From: Streptomyces sp. F63
Lineage (GTDB): Bacteria > Actinomycetota > Actinomycetes > Streptomycetales > Streptomycetaceae
Assembly (NCBI RefSeq): GCF_018070345.1
Contig: NZ_JAGPXX010000002.1
Location: 62,001-126,000, forward strand
Reading direction: 5' to 3'
DNA: 64,000 bases
This document shows, one piece after another, positions 45,801 through 56,210 of this stretch (the first letter of the stretch is position 1; each line of letters starts with the position of its first letter). Under the pieces are notes generated by a model. That model had not been told where the DNA came from. It did no database searches and saw nothing but the letters and a program-made list of their open reading frames with translations. The translations under genes and the position numbers were made by a program.

Positions 45801-47111
45801 ATGGGGGTCCCGGGATCCGGCCCCGGCGCCACGGGGCAACCTCAGGGTCCGGTCATGGACGTGGAGGAGGTGGACCGTGCCCTGGCGCGGCTCTGCGCGG
45901 AGCACGAGGCGATCGAGACCTCCCTGCTCGCCCTCCAGGACCACGCGGGCCGCCGCCTGCTGGAGGGCGCCGAACTGACCGGTGTCACCAAGAGCCGCTG
46001 GGCGGCCACCGAGGAGGTCGTCGGCTTCCTCTGGACCTGTTTCGACGCCTGCACCGCCACGCTGAACCGGGCCCGGGAGCTGCGCTCCCGCCGGCGCTGG
46101 CCGACCGACGGCGAACTGGCCAAGCTGACCGCCCTGCTGCGGGACGAGGACGTCGTCCTGCCGCCCTCCGGGGACCCGGCTCTCGCCGGTGACGCGCCCG
46201 AGCCCGGTGAACGCTTGGCCCTCCGCACCGCCATCGACCGGATGAACAGCGGCTACGCGCAGGCCCTGGAGGTGGTGGTGGCCGCCGAGGCCGTCTGGTC
46301 GGCGCTGCCCGCACGGATCGACATGCTCGCCGCCGAACTCCGGCGCACGCGCTCCCTGGCGCACTCCGTCGGCGTCCGCCCCGGCGAGCACCCCGCGGGC
46401 GACCGCCTGGAGCGGATCACCGACGAGCTGACCGCGCTCCGGGCCGAGGTGGTCTCCGACCCGCTCGCCTACTGGACGCCCGCGCGCGGCAGTTCGGCTC
46501 CCGGTGGAGGCCGTCCCGACACCACCCGCTACGACCGCGAGGCCCGCGCCCTGGAAGACGTCCGGCGCGAGATCGAGGCAGTGCTCGACGTGCGGCAGGA
46601 CGCCGAGCAGCGGCTGCACCGGCTCCGCGACGTCCTCTCCCGCGCCGACCGCACCCTCACCGAAGCCCGGGAGGCACGCGGCGAGGTGCTCGCCAAGATC
46701 GCCGCGTCGGAGGTGCCCGCCGTGAGCGGCCCGCCGACCGCCCTGCACGAACAACTGTCCACCGCCGCCGCGTATCGCCGGCACGGCCAGTGGCACCGCC
46801 TGTCGCCCCTGCTGGACCGCCTCGAACAGCGGGCCGAGGACGAGCTGTTGCGGGCGCGGGAGTCGCTGACGGCGGTGACCGCCCCGCTGGCCGTACGGGC
46901 CGAGTTGCGCGGACGCCTCGACGCCTGCAAGGCACGGCTCACCCGGCACGGTCTGGCCGGTGACCCGCTGCTGGCCGAGCGGTACGACACCGCCCGCCGC
47001 ATGCTGTGGAGCGCCCCGTGCGACCTGCGGGCGGCCGAACGCGCGGTGCTGCGCTACCAGGAGGCGGCGGCGGAGGCCCTGGTGCCGCGCCGGCGGAGGC
47101 CGGAGGAATGA
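45801..47111 (+). CDS. Coiled-coil protein of the PP2C-FHA signalling cluster
   Basis: Predicted 436 residues; no catalytic domain is recognised. It is rich in Ala, Leu, Arg and Glu with long predicted helices, e.g. EVDRALARLCAEHEAIETSL, AIDRMNSGYAQALEVVVAAE and EDVRREIEAVLDVRQDAEQR, that look like coiled coils. The ATG at 45801 has AGGAGAGG upstream; a second candidate is ATG 45855. The stop overlaps the start of the phosphatase gene (ATGA), so the two are co-translated. In streptomycetes this kind of gene is found with PP2C and FHA-domain genes, which suggests a scaffold or phospho-target in the same pathway. The function is inferred from context only. Confidence 0.6.
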   Translation: MGVPGSGPGATGQPQGPVMDVEEVDRALARLCAEHEAIETSLLALQDHAGRRLLEGAELTGVTKSRWAATEEVVGFLWTCFDACTATLNRARELRSRRRWPTDGELAKLTALLRDEDVVLPPSGDPALAGDAPEPGERLALRTAIDRMNSGYAQALEVVVAAEAVWSALPARIDMLAAELRRTRSLAHSVGVRPGEHPAGDRLERITDELTALRAEVVSDPLAYWTPARGSSAPGGGRPDTTRYDREARALEDVRREIEAVLDVRQDAEQRLHRLRDVLSRADRTLTEAREARGEVLAKIAASEVPAVSGPPTALHEQLSTAAAYRRHGQWHRLSPLLDRLEQRAEDELLRARESLTAVTAPLAVRAELRGRLDACKARLTRHGLAGDPLLAERYDTARRMLWSAPCDLRAAERAVLRYQEAAAEALVPRRRRPEE

Positions 47112-48646
47112 GAGACCCCCGGCATCCCGGCCGCGCGGCCGGCCACGGACACCCCGGCGGCGGGGGACCCCCGGACCGCGGTACGGCCGCGGCCACCGGC
47201 TCGCCGGCGGGTCCCGGTTCCGCGGCGGGTCCGGGCGGCCGCGCCGGAGCGCGGCCGTCGCCCCGTCCCGCGCCCGCCCCCGAAGCCCGTCCCGGGCCAC
47301 CGACACCGGACCGCCCCCCGGCCGGACCGCTGCCGGCCGGAGCGGCGGGCGCCGCGGCCGGCCCGGCCGGCCTCCCCGGCGCGCCGGTGCCGGGAGACGA
47401 CCCCCTGCCCGCCCACTCGGTACGGAGCTCCATGGAACCGGACGACTACCCGATCGCGGCGCCGCGTTCGGCCCCGGCGGCCGACCCGCGCGACCCCAGA
47501 GCCCCCGTCGCCCACGACCACGGGAACGGCGCCTCCGGTCCGCGCGGCGCGTACGGAACGGAGCGGCCGGACCGCCCCGCGGACACCCCCGGGGCGCGCC
47601 GCGGGGAGACTCCCGCCCCGGGGCCGCCGGGCACCGGCACGGCCGGTGGCGCCGCGGCCGGTACCGGTACGGCCGACGGCACGGCCGGGGAGGCGGCGGA
47701 CGCGGGCACGACCGCCGGATCCCCCGGCGCGCTCTGCGTCGCCTGCCGCAAGGGCACGGTCGCCCCGGACGGCCGCTGCGAGCACTGCGGTCACGCGCAG
47801 CCCCGGGAACGCGACCACACGGAGAGCGAACTGGCCGGGACCGTCGCCGCGGTCACCGACCGCGGCCTGCGCCACCACCGCAACGAGGACGCGTTCGCGC
47901 TCTGCGGGACCGCCCTGCCGGGCGGCACTCCGGCGGTGGCGGCCGTGGTCTGCGACGGCGTCTCGTCGGCCACCCGCCCGGACGAGGCCTCGGCCGCCGC
48001 GGCCGGGGCGGCCCGGGAATCCCTGTCCGCCGCGCTGCCCTCCGGCACTCCGGTCCGGCAGGCGATGCACGACGCGCTGGTCGCCGCCGGGACGGCCGTC
48101 ACCACCCTCTCCGGGGTGGACGGCACCGGCTACCGCTACGGGGAGCCGCGCCCCCATCAGAACGCCCCGGCCTGCACGATCGTCTCCGCTCTCCGCAGCG
48201 GTGACACGCTCACCGTCGGCTGGATCGGCGACAGCAGGGCGTACTGGGTGCCCGACGACCGCACCACTCCCGCCCGGCTGACCGAGGACGACTCCTGGGC
48301 GGCGCAGATGGTCGCGGGCGGACTGCTGTCGGAGCGCGAGGCCTACGCCGACCCCCGCGCGCACGCGATCACCGGCTGGCTGGGCGCCGACGCCTACGAA
48401 CTGGCGCCGCACATCGCCACGTTCACCCCGGACCGGCCCGGTGTCGTGGTGGTGTGCACGGACGGCCTGTGGAACTACGCCGAGAGCGCCGGGGAGATGG
48501 CCCTGGCGGTGCCGGCCGACGCGCGTTCCCGTCCCCTGCACGGAGCGCGGGCACTGGTGGGGTACGCGCTCGACGGCGGCGGCCACGACAACGTGACCGT
48601 GGCCGTCCTCCCGTTCTCCGGCCCCCCGGCCGACGCGACGGCCTGA
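47108..48646 (+). CDS. Zinc-ribbon PP2C-type protein phosphatase
   Basis: Predicted 512 residues. The first 210 are low-complexity Gly/Pro/Ala/Arg, presumably disordered. A zinc ribbon follows (LCVACRKGTVAPDGRCEHCG, two CxxC pairs), then the PP2C domain: AVTDRGLRHHRNEDAFAL, VVCDGVSSATRPDEAS, WIGDSRAYWVPDD, ITGWLGAD and VVVCTDGLWNYAES, with the metal-binding Asp residues all present. It removes phosphate from Ser/Thr of kinase targets, probably including the FHA protein network next to it. ATG 47108 is preceded by CGGAGGA and overlaps the previous stop. A soluble protein; no membrane segment. A 529-bp gap separates it from the FHA gene. Confidence 0.88.
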   Translation: MRDPRHPGRAAGHGHPGGGGPPDRGTAAATGSPAGPGSAAGPGGRAGARPSPRPAPAPEARPGPPTPDRPPAGPLPAGAAGAAAGPAGLPGAPVPGDDPLPAHSVRSSMEPDDYPIAAPRSAPAADPRDPRAPVAHDHGNGASGPRGAYGTERPDRPADTPGARRGETPAPGPPGTGTAGGAAAGTGTADGTAGEAADAGTTAGSPGALCVACRKGTVAPDGRCEHCGHAQPRERDHTESELAGTVAAVTDRGLRHHRNEDAFALCGTALPGGTPAVAAVVCDGVSSATRPDEASAAAAGAARESLSAALPSGTPVRQAMHDALVAAGTAVTTLSGVDGTGYRYGEPRPHQNAPACTIVSALRSGDTLTVGWIGDSRAYWVPDDRTTPARLTEDDSWAAQMVAGGLLSEREAYADPRAHAITGWLGADAYELAPHIATFTPDRPGVVVVCTDGLWNYAESAGEMALAVPADARSRPLHGARALVGYALDGGGHDNVTVAVLPFSGPPADATA

Positions 48647-49175
48647 CCCCGCCCGCCGCGCTGCCGGCGATCGCACGGCCGTCGATCGCCCCCGCCGTCG
48701 GTGATCCGACGGCAATACGGGGCGACAACGCGGTGAAACCGTTGACGGGTTGATTAGTGCGTCTGTGTAGAGCTGCCGGCCTCCCGGCCGGGACGGTCCG
48801 CGGCCCCGCCGTCCGCTCGCCCCGGCCGGGCGGACGGCGGTGGCCGCAGCCGCCCGGTGCCGGAAGCGCGGGCCGCCGTCGCACAGGCCCGCAGGTCACG
48901 AACGTCGGCAGCGGCAGCGGGGCGCCGGCCGCCACCGCCGTGAACGGAGCGAACCGTTCAGGCACGGTGCGCCTCCTCGAACAGGAGGAGCGTCACACCG
49001 TCCCGTGGTGGTGGGCGCTCCGTCCGCGGCGAACGGTACTGTGCGACAGAGGACAAGCACCGCGGAAACCGACGAGACGACGCTCAGATGCGCGCTCCTC
49101 CGGGACGGCGCGCGCCAGGCAGTGACACACCCGACGGGCTCTGAAGGGGCCCGGGGGAAAGGGGGAAGCACCGAC
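48647..49175. other. Gap between the phosphatase and the FHA gene
   Basis: 529 bp. A weak promoter candidate is TTGACG (48742-48747) with TGTAGA 18 bp on (48766-48771). Upstream is GATCGCACGGCCGTCGATCG (48668-48687), an imperfect inverted repeat. No gene is convincing here: the long plus-strand frame from 48840 is read-through before the true start of the FHA protein. Confidence 0.4.
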
Positions 49176-50495
49176 ATGCCGACCTGTCCGAACGGTCACC
49201 AGTCGGGGTCCGACAACTGGTGCGAGGTCTGCGGACTTCTCATGCCGGGCGCCGGCGCGCCCGCGGCCTCCGCTTCGCACGCACCCCCGCCCCCGCCCCC
49301 GCCACCTCCCGCGCCGGGTGCCGCGCCGGCCGGCCCGCACGGAGGGCACGGCGCCCCGGGGCCGCAGGGCCCGCCCGGCGGCTACGGCTATCCCGCTCCC
49401 CAGCAGGCGCAGACCGGCCCGCCGCCCCCGGGCCCCGGGGCGTACGGCATGCCGCCCGGCGCTCCGCAGGAGCAGTGCCCGCGCTGCCGCAAGCCGCGCG
49501 AGGCACCGGCGGCCTTCTGCACCGAGTGCGGCCACGCCTTCGACGCACCGTCGCAGGGCGGCTTCCCGCCGCCTCCCCAGCAGCCGGGCCACAGTCTGCT
49601 GCCCCCGGCCTTCCAGCAGCCGCCACCGGCACAACAGCAGCAGCCCGGCCGGCCCCCGCAGGACTCCGGCTACCAGGGCCCGCCGCCCCAGCAGCCGGGC
49701 CGCCCCGGCGAGCCCCCGGCCCCCGGCCCCGGCCCGCACCCGCATCAGCACCAGCACCAGCACCAGCACCAGCACCAGGGCGCCCCGCACCAGGCACCGC
49801 CGGCACCGCCGGCACCGCCCCAAGAAGCCGGCCCGTCCGGCGGGTTCCCGCCACCCCCGGCACCGCCCGGGCAGGGCTTCCCGGAGAGCGACTGGACCCT
49901 GCCGCCGCCCGGCCCGGCGGCGCAGCGGCAGCACCAGCCACCACAGCCGCCCGCCCCGGCCTTCGGCGACAGCCCGGCCTTCGGCGAAGGCACCGGCCAC
50001 GGGAGCGGTCCCGGCTACGGCGCTCCGCCGCCCGGGCCCGAGGCACAGCGGGCCGCCGAACCGCAGCCGCCCCGGCCGTCCGCCGCCGAGCAGGAGTGGG
50101 TCGCCGTCATCGCCCCCGACCGCGAGTACTTCACGGCGATGCTGGCCCGCAGCGGCCCCGAAGCCGCCCAGCTGAACCTGCCCGCGTACTCCCCCGAGCA
50201 GCGGCTCGCACTGGACCGCCCGCAGATCACCATCGGGCGGCGGCGGCACAGCACCGGCGAGGCGCCGGACATCGACCTCTCCCAGTCCCCGGAGGACCCG
50301 GGCGTCTCCCACCAGCACGCGATGCTGGTGCGGCAGCCCGAGGGCGACTGGGCGGTCGTGGACCAGGACTCGACCAACGGCACCACCATCAACGGCGGCG
50401 AGGAACCGATCCAGCCGTATGTGCCCGTTCCGCTGCGCGAGGGCGACCGGGTCCACGTCGGTGCCTGGACCACCATCACGGTCCGCCGCGGCTGA
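49176..50495 (+). CDS. Zinc-ribbon FHA-domain protein
   Basis: Predicted 439 residues. It starts with a zinc ribbon, CPNGHQSGSDNWCEVC, followed by a Pro stretch (PPPPPPPPP). A second ribbon, CPRCRKPREAPAAFCTECG, is near 107-126. A long Pro/Gln/Gly-rich region includes a His-Gln repeat (HQHQHQHQHQ) encoded by CAGCAC tandem bases near 49745-49780. The FHA domain is C-terminal: ITIGRRRHS, GVSHQHAML and DQDSTNGTTINGGEEPI, the phosphothreonine-binding loops. It should read phosphorylation controlled by the nearby PP2C phosphatase and a kinase not in this window. ATG 49176 has GGGGGAAG upstream; the long frame from 48840 is unlikely. Confidence 0.88.
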   Translation: MPTCPNGHQSGSDNWCEVCGLLMPGAGAPAASASHAPPPPPPPPPAPGAAPAGPHGGHGAPGPQGPPGGYGYPAPQQAQTGPPPPGPGAYGMPPGAPQEQCPRCRKPREAPAAFCTECGHAFDAPSQGGFPPPPQQPGHSLLPPAFQQPPPAQQQQPGRPPQDSGYQGPPPQQPGRPGEPPAPGPGPHPHQHQHQHQHQHQGAPHQAPPAPPAPPQEAGPSGGFPPPPAPPGQGFPESDWTLPPPGPAAQRQHQPPQPPAPAFGDSPAFGEGTGHGSGPGYGAPPPGPEAQRAAEPQPPRPSAAEQEWVAVIAPDREYFTAMLARSGPEAAQLNLPAYSPEQRLALDRPQITIGRRRHSTGEAPDIDLSQSPEDPGVSHQHAMLVRQPEGDWAVVDQDSTNGTTINGGEEPIQPYVPVPLREGDRVHVGAWTTITVRRG

Positions 50496-50509
50496 CGGCG
50501 TCCCGCCCG

Positions 50510-50532
50510 CCCCGGCCGTGACCCGGCCGGGG
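50510..50532 (+). terminator. Terminator of the FHA gene
   Basis: CCCCGGCC at 50510-50517 pairs with GGCCGGGG at 50525-50532, a 7-nt loop; outer bases (CCCGCCCG ... CGGGCGGG) can extend it with a bulge. It starts 14 bp after the FHA stop codon. Confidence 0.6.
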
Positions 50533-50592
50533 CCCGGCGGGCGGGCCCCGCGTCCCCCGGACGTCGTCCGGCGCGTCTGAGAGCATGGAAGG

Positions 50593-51003
50593 GTGAAAAG
50601 GATTCCGCGCGGCACGCTTCAGGAGCAGACCTTCTACGAGCAGATCGGCGGGGAGCCGACCTTCCGGCGGCTGGTGCACCGCTTCTACGAAGGGGTCGCC
50701 GAAGATCCCCTGCTGCGGCCGATGTACCCGGAGGAGGACCTCGGTCCGGCCGAGGACCGGCTCGCCCTCTTCCTCATGCAGTACTGGGGCGGCCCCACCA
50801 CCTACAGCGAGAACCGCGGCCACCCCCGGCTGCGGATGCGGCACGCCCCCTTCACCGTGAACCGGGCGGCCCACGACGCCTGGCTGCGCCACATGCGCAC
50901 GGCGCTGGAGGAACTGGAGCTCTCCCCGGAGCACGAGGAGCAGTTCTGGCGCTATCTGACCTACGCCGCCGCCACGTTGATCAACACCGACGACGACGCA
51001 TGA
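50593..51003 (+). CDS. glbO: Group II truncated haemoglobin
   Basis: Predicted 136 residues, usual for GlbO. The truncated globin residues are visible: FY near 31-32 (helix B, Y at B10), the proximal His in RMRHAPF (H84, F8), and W97 (G8) in DAWLRHM, which is invariant in group II. FYEQIGGEPTFRRLVHRFYE is the typical start. It binds oxygen or handles reactive oxygen/nitrogen species in the cytoplasm. GTG 50593 is preceded by GGAAGG. It stands alone between the FHA terminator and the convergent hypothetical gene. Confidence 0.92.
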   Translation: MKRIPRGTLQEQTFYEQIGGEPTFRRLVHRFYEGVAEDPLLRPMYPEEDLGPAEDRLALFLMQYWGGPTTYSENRGHPRLRMRHAPFTVNRAAHDAWLRHMRTALEELELSPEHEEQFWRYLTYAAATLINTDDDA

Positions 51004-51267
51004 CGGCGGGCGCCGAGCCGGGCCGCTGAGCCGCCGGGCCGCTGAGCCGGCACGGCCCGGACCACGGGTCCGAGGGCTTTCCGGGCTGCCGGGAGCCCTC
51101 GGCAGAGCCGCCGCGTGCCGCTCGGACGGACGGGGAGCGGCCCGCAACCGATACGGGAAGCCCGGGCGCCGGGGAACAGGCCGAGCCGTTCCGAGGCGGC
51201 GTGCGCGTCGCCGAGCGCACCGGGGGAGGCCGGGCGGCCGGTATCGGCGCGGTCCGGCCGGATCCGG
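51004..51267. other. Convergent gap after glbO
   Basis: 264 bp with no supported gene. It is GC-rich and contains several short inverted repeats (for example CGGACCACGGGTCCG at 51058-51072) that could terminate both flanking genes. Confidence 0.4.
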
Positions 51268-52068
51268 TCAGACCGGTGTGAGCGGCAGTCCCGGCGGGGT
51301 GCTGCCGCGCACGGCGATCGAGCCGTAGGGGGTGCGGAGGCGGAGCCAGGTGCCCGCGGCGAGGAGCGCCAGGGGCTCCTCCGGGACGGTGCGCGGGGCG
51401 ACAGCGGTCGCCGAGGCCGTCGCGCTCGCCCTCACGGCCGTACCCCCGCGGGCGGGCCGGACCGGTCCGGCCCGCTCCGGGGCCGGGCGGAGGAAGCCGA
51501 GGGACTGCGCGGCGTGCGCGGCGCGCAGCGGAAGCCCCGTGCCGTCCAGCGTGCGGGACCAGATCTCGCGCCCGATGCGGTCGCGCTCGGCGCGGGTGCG
51601 GCGCGGCTCGGGAAGCGCCGCGTCGCGGGTGCGGAACTCGGCCACGGCGGCGGCGAGCGCCGCACGGATCTCCTCCGGTCCGGGCAGTCCGGGCAGCTGC
51701 CGCCAGCCGGTGCGCGGTGGCAGCACCCCGGCCCAGGGCGGGCCGGTGACGCTGCCGGGCACGCGGACGGACGCCCCGCCGTCCGGGTCACCGGACGCCG
51801 GGCCGGACGGGGACGCGGCGTCCAGCGCGTCGGCCAACTGACCGGCGGACACGGTCAGATCGAGCCCTCCCGGACGGCCGGCCGCGTCCGCGAGCCGTGC
51901 GGTGCGGATGGCGAGCACCTCGAAGGGCGCCGGGCGGCCGAAGACGGCGAGCAGGCCGCCCCCGGTCTGCAGGCGCACCGCAGCCGCGCGGTCGTAGTGG
52001 ATCAGCCGGACCAGGAAGGCGGCGAGGTCCGCCGCCTCCCCGGTGTCCGCGAGACGCAGTGCGGTCAT
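51268..52068 (-). CDS. Conserved actinobacterial hypothetical protein
   Basis: Predicted 266 residues. I do not recognise a named domain. The N-terminal 75 residues are well ordered (MTALRLADTGEAADLAAFLV, RLIHYDRAAAVRLQTGGGLL, FEVLAIRTARLAD). The middle contains WAGVLPPRTGWRQLPGLP and a helix FRTRDAALPEPRRTRAERDR. The end has LLAAGTWLRLRTPYGSIAVR. No signal peptide or membrane helix. Its ATG overlaps the thioesterase stop codon (ATGA), so it is the third gene of the EttA-thioesterase operon. This location next to a translation factor and a thioesterase is common in streptomycetes. The role is unknown. Confidence 0.65.
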   Translation of the reverse strand: MTALRLADTGEAADLAAFLVRLIHYDRAAAVRLQTGGGLLAVFGRPAPFEVLAIRTARLADAAGRPGGLDLTVSAGQLADALDAASPSGPASGDPDGGASVRVPGSVTGPPWAGVLPPRTGWRQLPGLPGPEEIRAALAAAVAEFRTRDAALPEPRRTRAERDRIGREIWSRTLDGTGLPLRAAHAAQSLGFLRPAPERAGPVRPARGGTAVRASATASATAVAPRTVPEEPLALLAAGTWLRLRTPYGSIAVRGSTPPGLPLTPV

Positions 52069-52535
52069 GCCGCGACGGCCTCCCCGGCGGGACCGCCGGC
52101 CTCCGGGTTCCCGGTGTCGGCACCGCCGGCGGCGTCGTCCGTGTACGCCTCCAGGAAGGCGCGTTCCTCGGCGGTGATGCGGCGCGGCCGGCCCTCGGCG
52201 AGGTTGTACGGGACGACGATGGTCGAGGCCCGGACGTACACCTGCTCCCGGTCCTTGACCTCGTAGGCGACGGTCAGCGACGCAGCCCCGATCTTCGTCA
52301 CCCAGGTCTCGACGGTGACCGGCTCATGGCGGTGGACCAGCGGACGCAGGTAGTCGATCTCGTGCCGGGCGACCACCGAGCCGCCGGTGAAGGACGTGCT
52401 GCCCTCCCCCGGCGCCAGCCGGAACATGAAGTCGATGCGCGCCTCCTCCAGATAGCGGAGGAAGACCACGTTGTTCACATGGCCGAAGGCATCCATGTCC
52501 GACCAGCGCAGGGGGCAGGAGTAGACGTGTCGCAC
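52065..52535 (-). CDS. Acyl-CoA thioesterase (hotdog fold, 4HBT family)
   Basis: Predicted 156 residues. The hotdog signature RWSDMDAFGHVNNVVFLRYL contains the Asp and His-Val-Asn-Asn of 4-hydroxybenzoyl-CoA thioesterase-like enzymes. The later VARHEIDYLRPL and TVETWVTKIGAASLTVAYEV are beta strands of the fold. It hydrolyses acyl-CoA thioesters in the cytoplasm; the acyl chain is unknown. The GTG at 52535 comes 2 bp after the ABC-F stop codon, and the end overlaps the next gene by 4 bp, so the three genes form one operon. A low-complexity C-tail of about 25 residues (AAGGADTGNPEAGGPAGEA) is probably disordered. Confidence 0.88.
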   Translation of the reverse strand: MRHVYSCPLRWSDMDAFGHVNNVVFLRYLEEARIDFMFRLAPGEGSTSFTGGSVVARHEIDYLRPLVHRHEPVTVETWVTKIGAASLTVAYEVKDREQVYVRASTIVVPYNLAEGRPRRITAEERAFLEAYTDDAAGGADTGNPEAGGPAGEAVAA

Positions 52536-52537
52536 GC

Positions 52538-54202
<1,665 letters not shown>

Positions 54203-54402
54203 GAGAAACCGTCCGGCAATCGATGGGTGGGTGGGTACACCCATCTTGCCGTACCGCCGCTCCCGACCGGAAACCCGTTGTCCGCGTCGCGGGACGCTCG
54301 GGGCGCCGGCGCGGTACGCCCTGCCGTCCGGAGGCGGCGGGACGGGGACGGGCGCGGCGGCCGCGGGCCGTGAGAGCCGCGAACCGGCGCGGCCGGGGCA
54401 TG

Positions 54403-54438
54403 GCGAAGGGCCGGAATCCGTGGATTCCGGCCCTTCGC
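54403..54438 (-). terminator. Perfect long-stem terminator of the thioester protein gene
   Basis: GCGAAGGGCCGGAATCC at 54403-54419 pairs perfectly with 54422-54438 (17 bp, minimal loop). It is 72 bp downstream of the surface protein gene and 200 bp upstream of ettA. Confidence 0.85.
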
Positions 54439-54509
54439 TCGGGTGCTTCACAGGTCACCGCGGAGGGTGCGCGCCGCACCGGCCCGGTCCGCGGCCGGGG
54501 CGGCGGGGG

Positions 54510-55925
54510 TCACTCACCCGCGACGGCGGCCTTCTTCCGGCGGAGGAAGAAGACGGTGGCGCCACCGGCCAGCACCAGGGCGAACGCGACACCGGCGATC
54601 ACCGGGGTGGCGCTGCTGCTGCCGGTCTCGGCGAGGTCGCCCTCACCGGCCGGGGTGCCGGAGTCGTCGCCGGCCTCGTCACCGGAACCGCCGGCCGTGG
54701 CCGGGCTCGGCTCCGAGGACGGCACGGGGCCCTCGCCGGTGCCGGTGGTCTCGCAGTCGAGGACGCCCTCGAAGGTCTTCTCGAAGCCGTTCGGGCCGGT
54801 GATGGTGAACTTGTAGGCCTGGTCCTCCTTCACCGGAAGGGTGACGGTCTCGGACTTGCCCGCCTCGATGGTGTGCTTCTGTCCGCCGAGCTCGAAGGTG
54901 AACGGCTCGTCACCCTCGTTGGCGGCCGTCACGTCCACGCCGTTCTTGGCGCAGTTCTCCTTGGCCGAGACGGCCGGGACGGGACCGGTCTTGGCCCACT
55001 CCGCCGTGGCCGTGGCGGTCACGGTGCTCTCGCTGGAGCCGGCCAGGATCTGCGTCTGGCTCTTGGTCGGGCTGGCGAAGGCCCGGCCGACCTCCACCTT
55101 GGTGGTGGCCTTGACGTTCAGCGAGGTGGAGCCGGCCGGGGTGTCGGTCGGCACGTCGAAGAACAGCTCACCGCCGTTGGCGATGCTGGTGACCGGCTGG
55201 CCGTTCTTGTCGACGACCTTGACGTCGGCCGCGGCGGCACCCGGCTCGACGGTGGCCGATTCGGCGTTCGTCTGCACCTTGATCGGGCCGAGCCGGTCAC
55301 CGGGCTTGCCGGAGACGGCCGGCGGGTCCAGGACGAGCGACGCCTTCGGCTCCGCCAGGTTCTGCGCCGCCTTCTCCAGGTAGTCCGCGAGCTTCTCGGC
55401 CTCGGGGTTCTTGGCCTCGACATTCGCCTGGTCCGAGAAGCGCCAGATGGCGACCTGGGTGCCGGCCGCGGCGGTCTTCTCCGTCAGGCTGCCCGCACCG
55501 GCGCTCTTGGCCAGCGCGGCCAGGTCGTTCACCTGCGGGTAGGAGTTCTGCAGGATCCAGCGGATCTTGCCCGCGTCGGCGTTGTCGTGCAGCGAGGTCT
55601 GGTCCCAGGACTTCTCCTCGTACTGGGCCTTCTTCTGCGTGGGGTTGGCGATGTCGATGCAGTAGGTCTGCAGGCTGCCGCCCCCGTTGACGGTCATGCC
55701 GAAGAGGCCGGCGCCGACCTCCTGCTTCTCGCCGCCCTTGTGGGTGATGATCGCGTCATCGAACACCTCAAGACCGTTGAGGGTGGCGGTCACACCGCCC
55801 TCGAACGGAACGGCGTCGTCCGCGACGGCCGGCGCGGCGGTGGCTATCGCACCCGCCGCGACGAGGCCGGAGGCCAGAACCGCGGCGGCAAGGCGGGCAG
55901 AGCCCCGCCTGCGTACAGAGATCAT
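54510..55925 (-). CDS. Sortase-anchored thioester-domain surface protein
   Basis: Predicted 471 residues. The signal peptide spans about 1-36 (cleavage AVA/DD). An N-terminal TED-type domain follows: YCIDI with C89, and TQVAIWRFSD with Q157; in this TQxA family the Cys and Gln form an internal thioester that binds host or surface targets covalently. A long Ala/Glu-rich linker and Ig-like strands follow. The end is LAETG (431-435), a hydrophobic segment (PVIAGVAFALVLAGGATVFF) and RRKK, the sorting signal of class E sortases in Streptomyces. It should be attached to peptidoglycan. ATG 55925 has GGAGGGG just upstream. It is transcribed alone. Confidence 0.9.
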   Translation of the reverse strand: MISVRRRGSARLAAAVLASGLVAAGAIATAAPAVADDAVPFEGGVTATLNGLEVFDDAIITHKGGEKQEVGAGLFGMTVNGGGSLQTYCIDIANPTQKKAQYEEKSWDQTSLHDNADAGKIRWILQNSYPQVNDLAALAKSAGAGSLTEKTAAAGTQVAIWRFSDQANVEAKNPEAEKLADYLEKAAQNLAEPKASLVLDPPAVSGKPGDRLGPIKVQTNAESATVEPGAAAADVKVVDKNGQPVTSIANGGELFFDVPTDTPAGSTSLNVKATTKVEVGRAFASPTKSQTQILAGSSESTVTATATAEWAKTGPVPAVSAKENCAKNGVDVTAANEGDEPFTFELGGQKHTIEAGKSETVTLPVKEDQAYKFTITGPNGFEKTFEGVLDCETTGTGEGPVPSSEPSPATAGGSGDEAGDDSGTPAGEGDLAETGSSSATPVIAGVAFALVLAGGATVFFLRRKKAAVAGE

Positions 55926-56052
55926 GAAATTTCCCCTCCGAGCGAGGCAGCCTTGGGAGCGCCTCGCGGTCAAACCTGTAAGCCCCCGTGGCTACGCACG
56001 GGATCTTAGGAAGGAAGTGTGACCGAATGACCGGCCAGTTCAGCCGATAAGC

Positions 56053-56066
56053 GTTCCGAAGCGGAA
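56053..56066. promoter_or_regulatory. Inverted repeat upstream of the thioester protein gene
   Basis: TTCCG-AAG-CGGAA is a perfect 5-bp inverted repeat about 130 bp upstream of the start codon. The surrounding 56030-56110 stretch is AT-richer (GTTATACGAGAGAG, GATTATCGATAAATCC) and likely the promoter. The ssb-type gene ends at 56211. Confidence 0.3.
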
Positions 56067-56210
56067 TCGTTATACGAGAGAGCGTTTCTGACCTGGGATT
56101 ATCGATAAATCCGCACGCGGCCGGAGGGGCAATCACGGGGGATTGGGATCACACCCTCACGACCGGAACAGTCCACCGGAAGCCTCCGGATAGTCATCCA
56201 ATCCGGACGC

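Noticed and set aside
48840..49175. N-terminal extension of the FHA protein
   Set aside because: The extension is low-complexity and lacks a ribosome site; MPTCPNGHQS starts a zinc ribbon at a good ribosome site at 49176.
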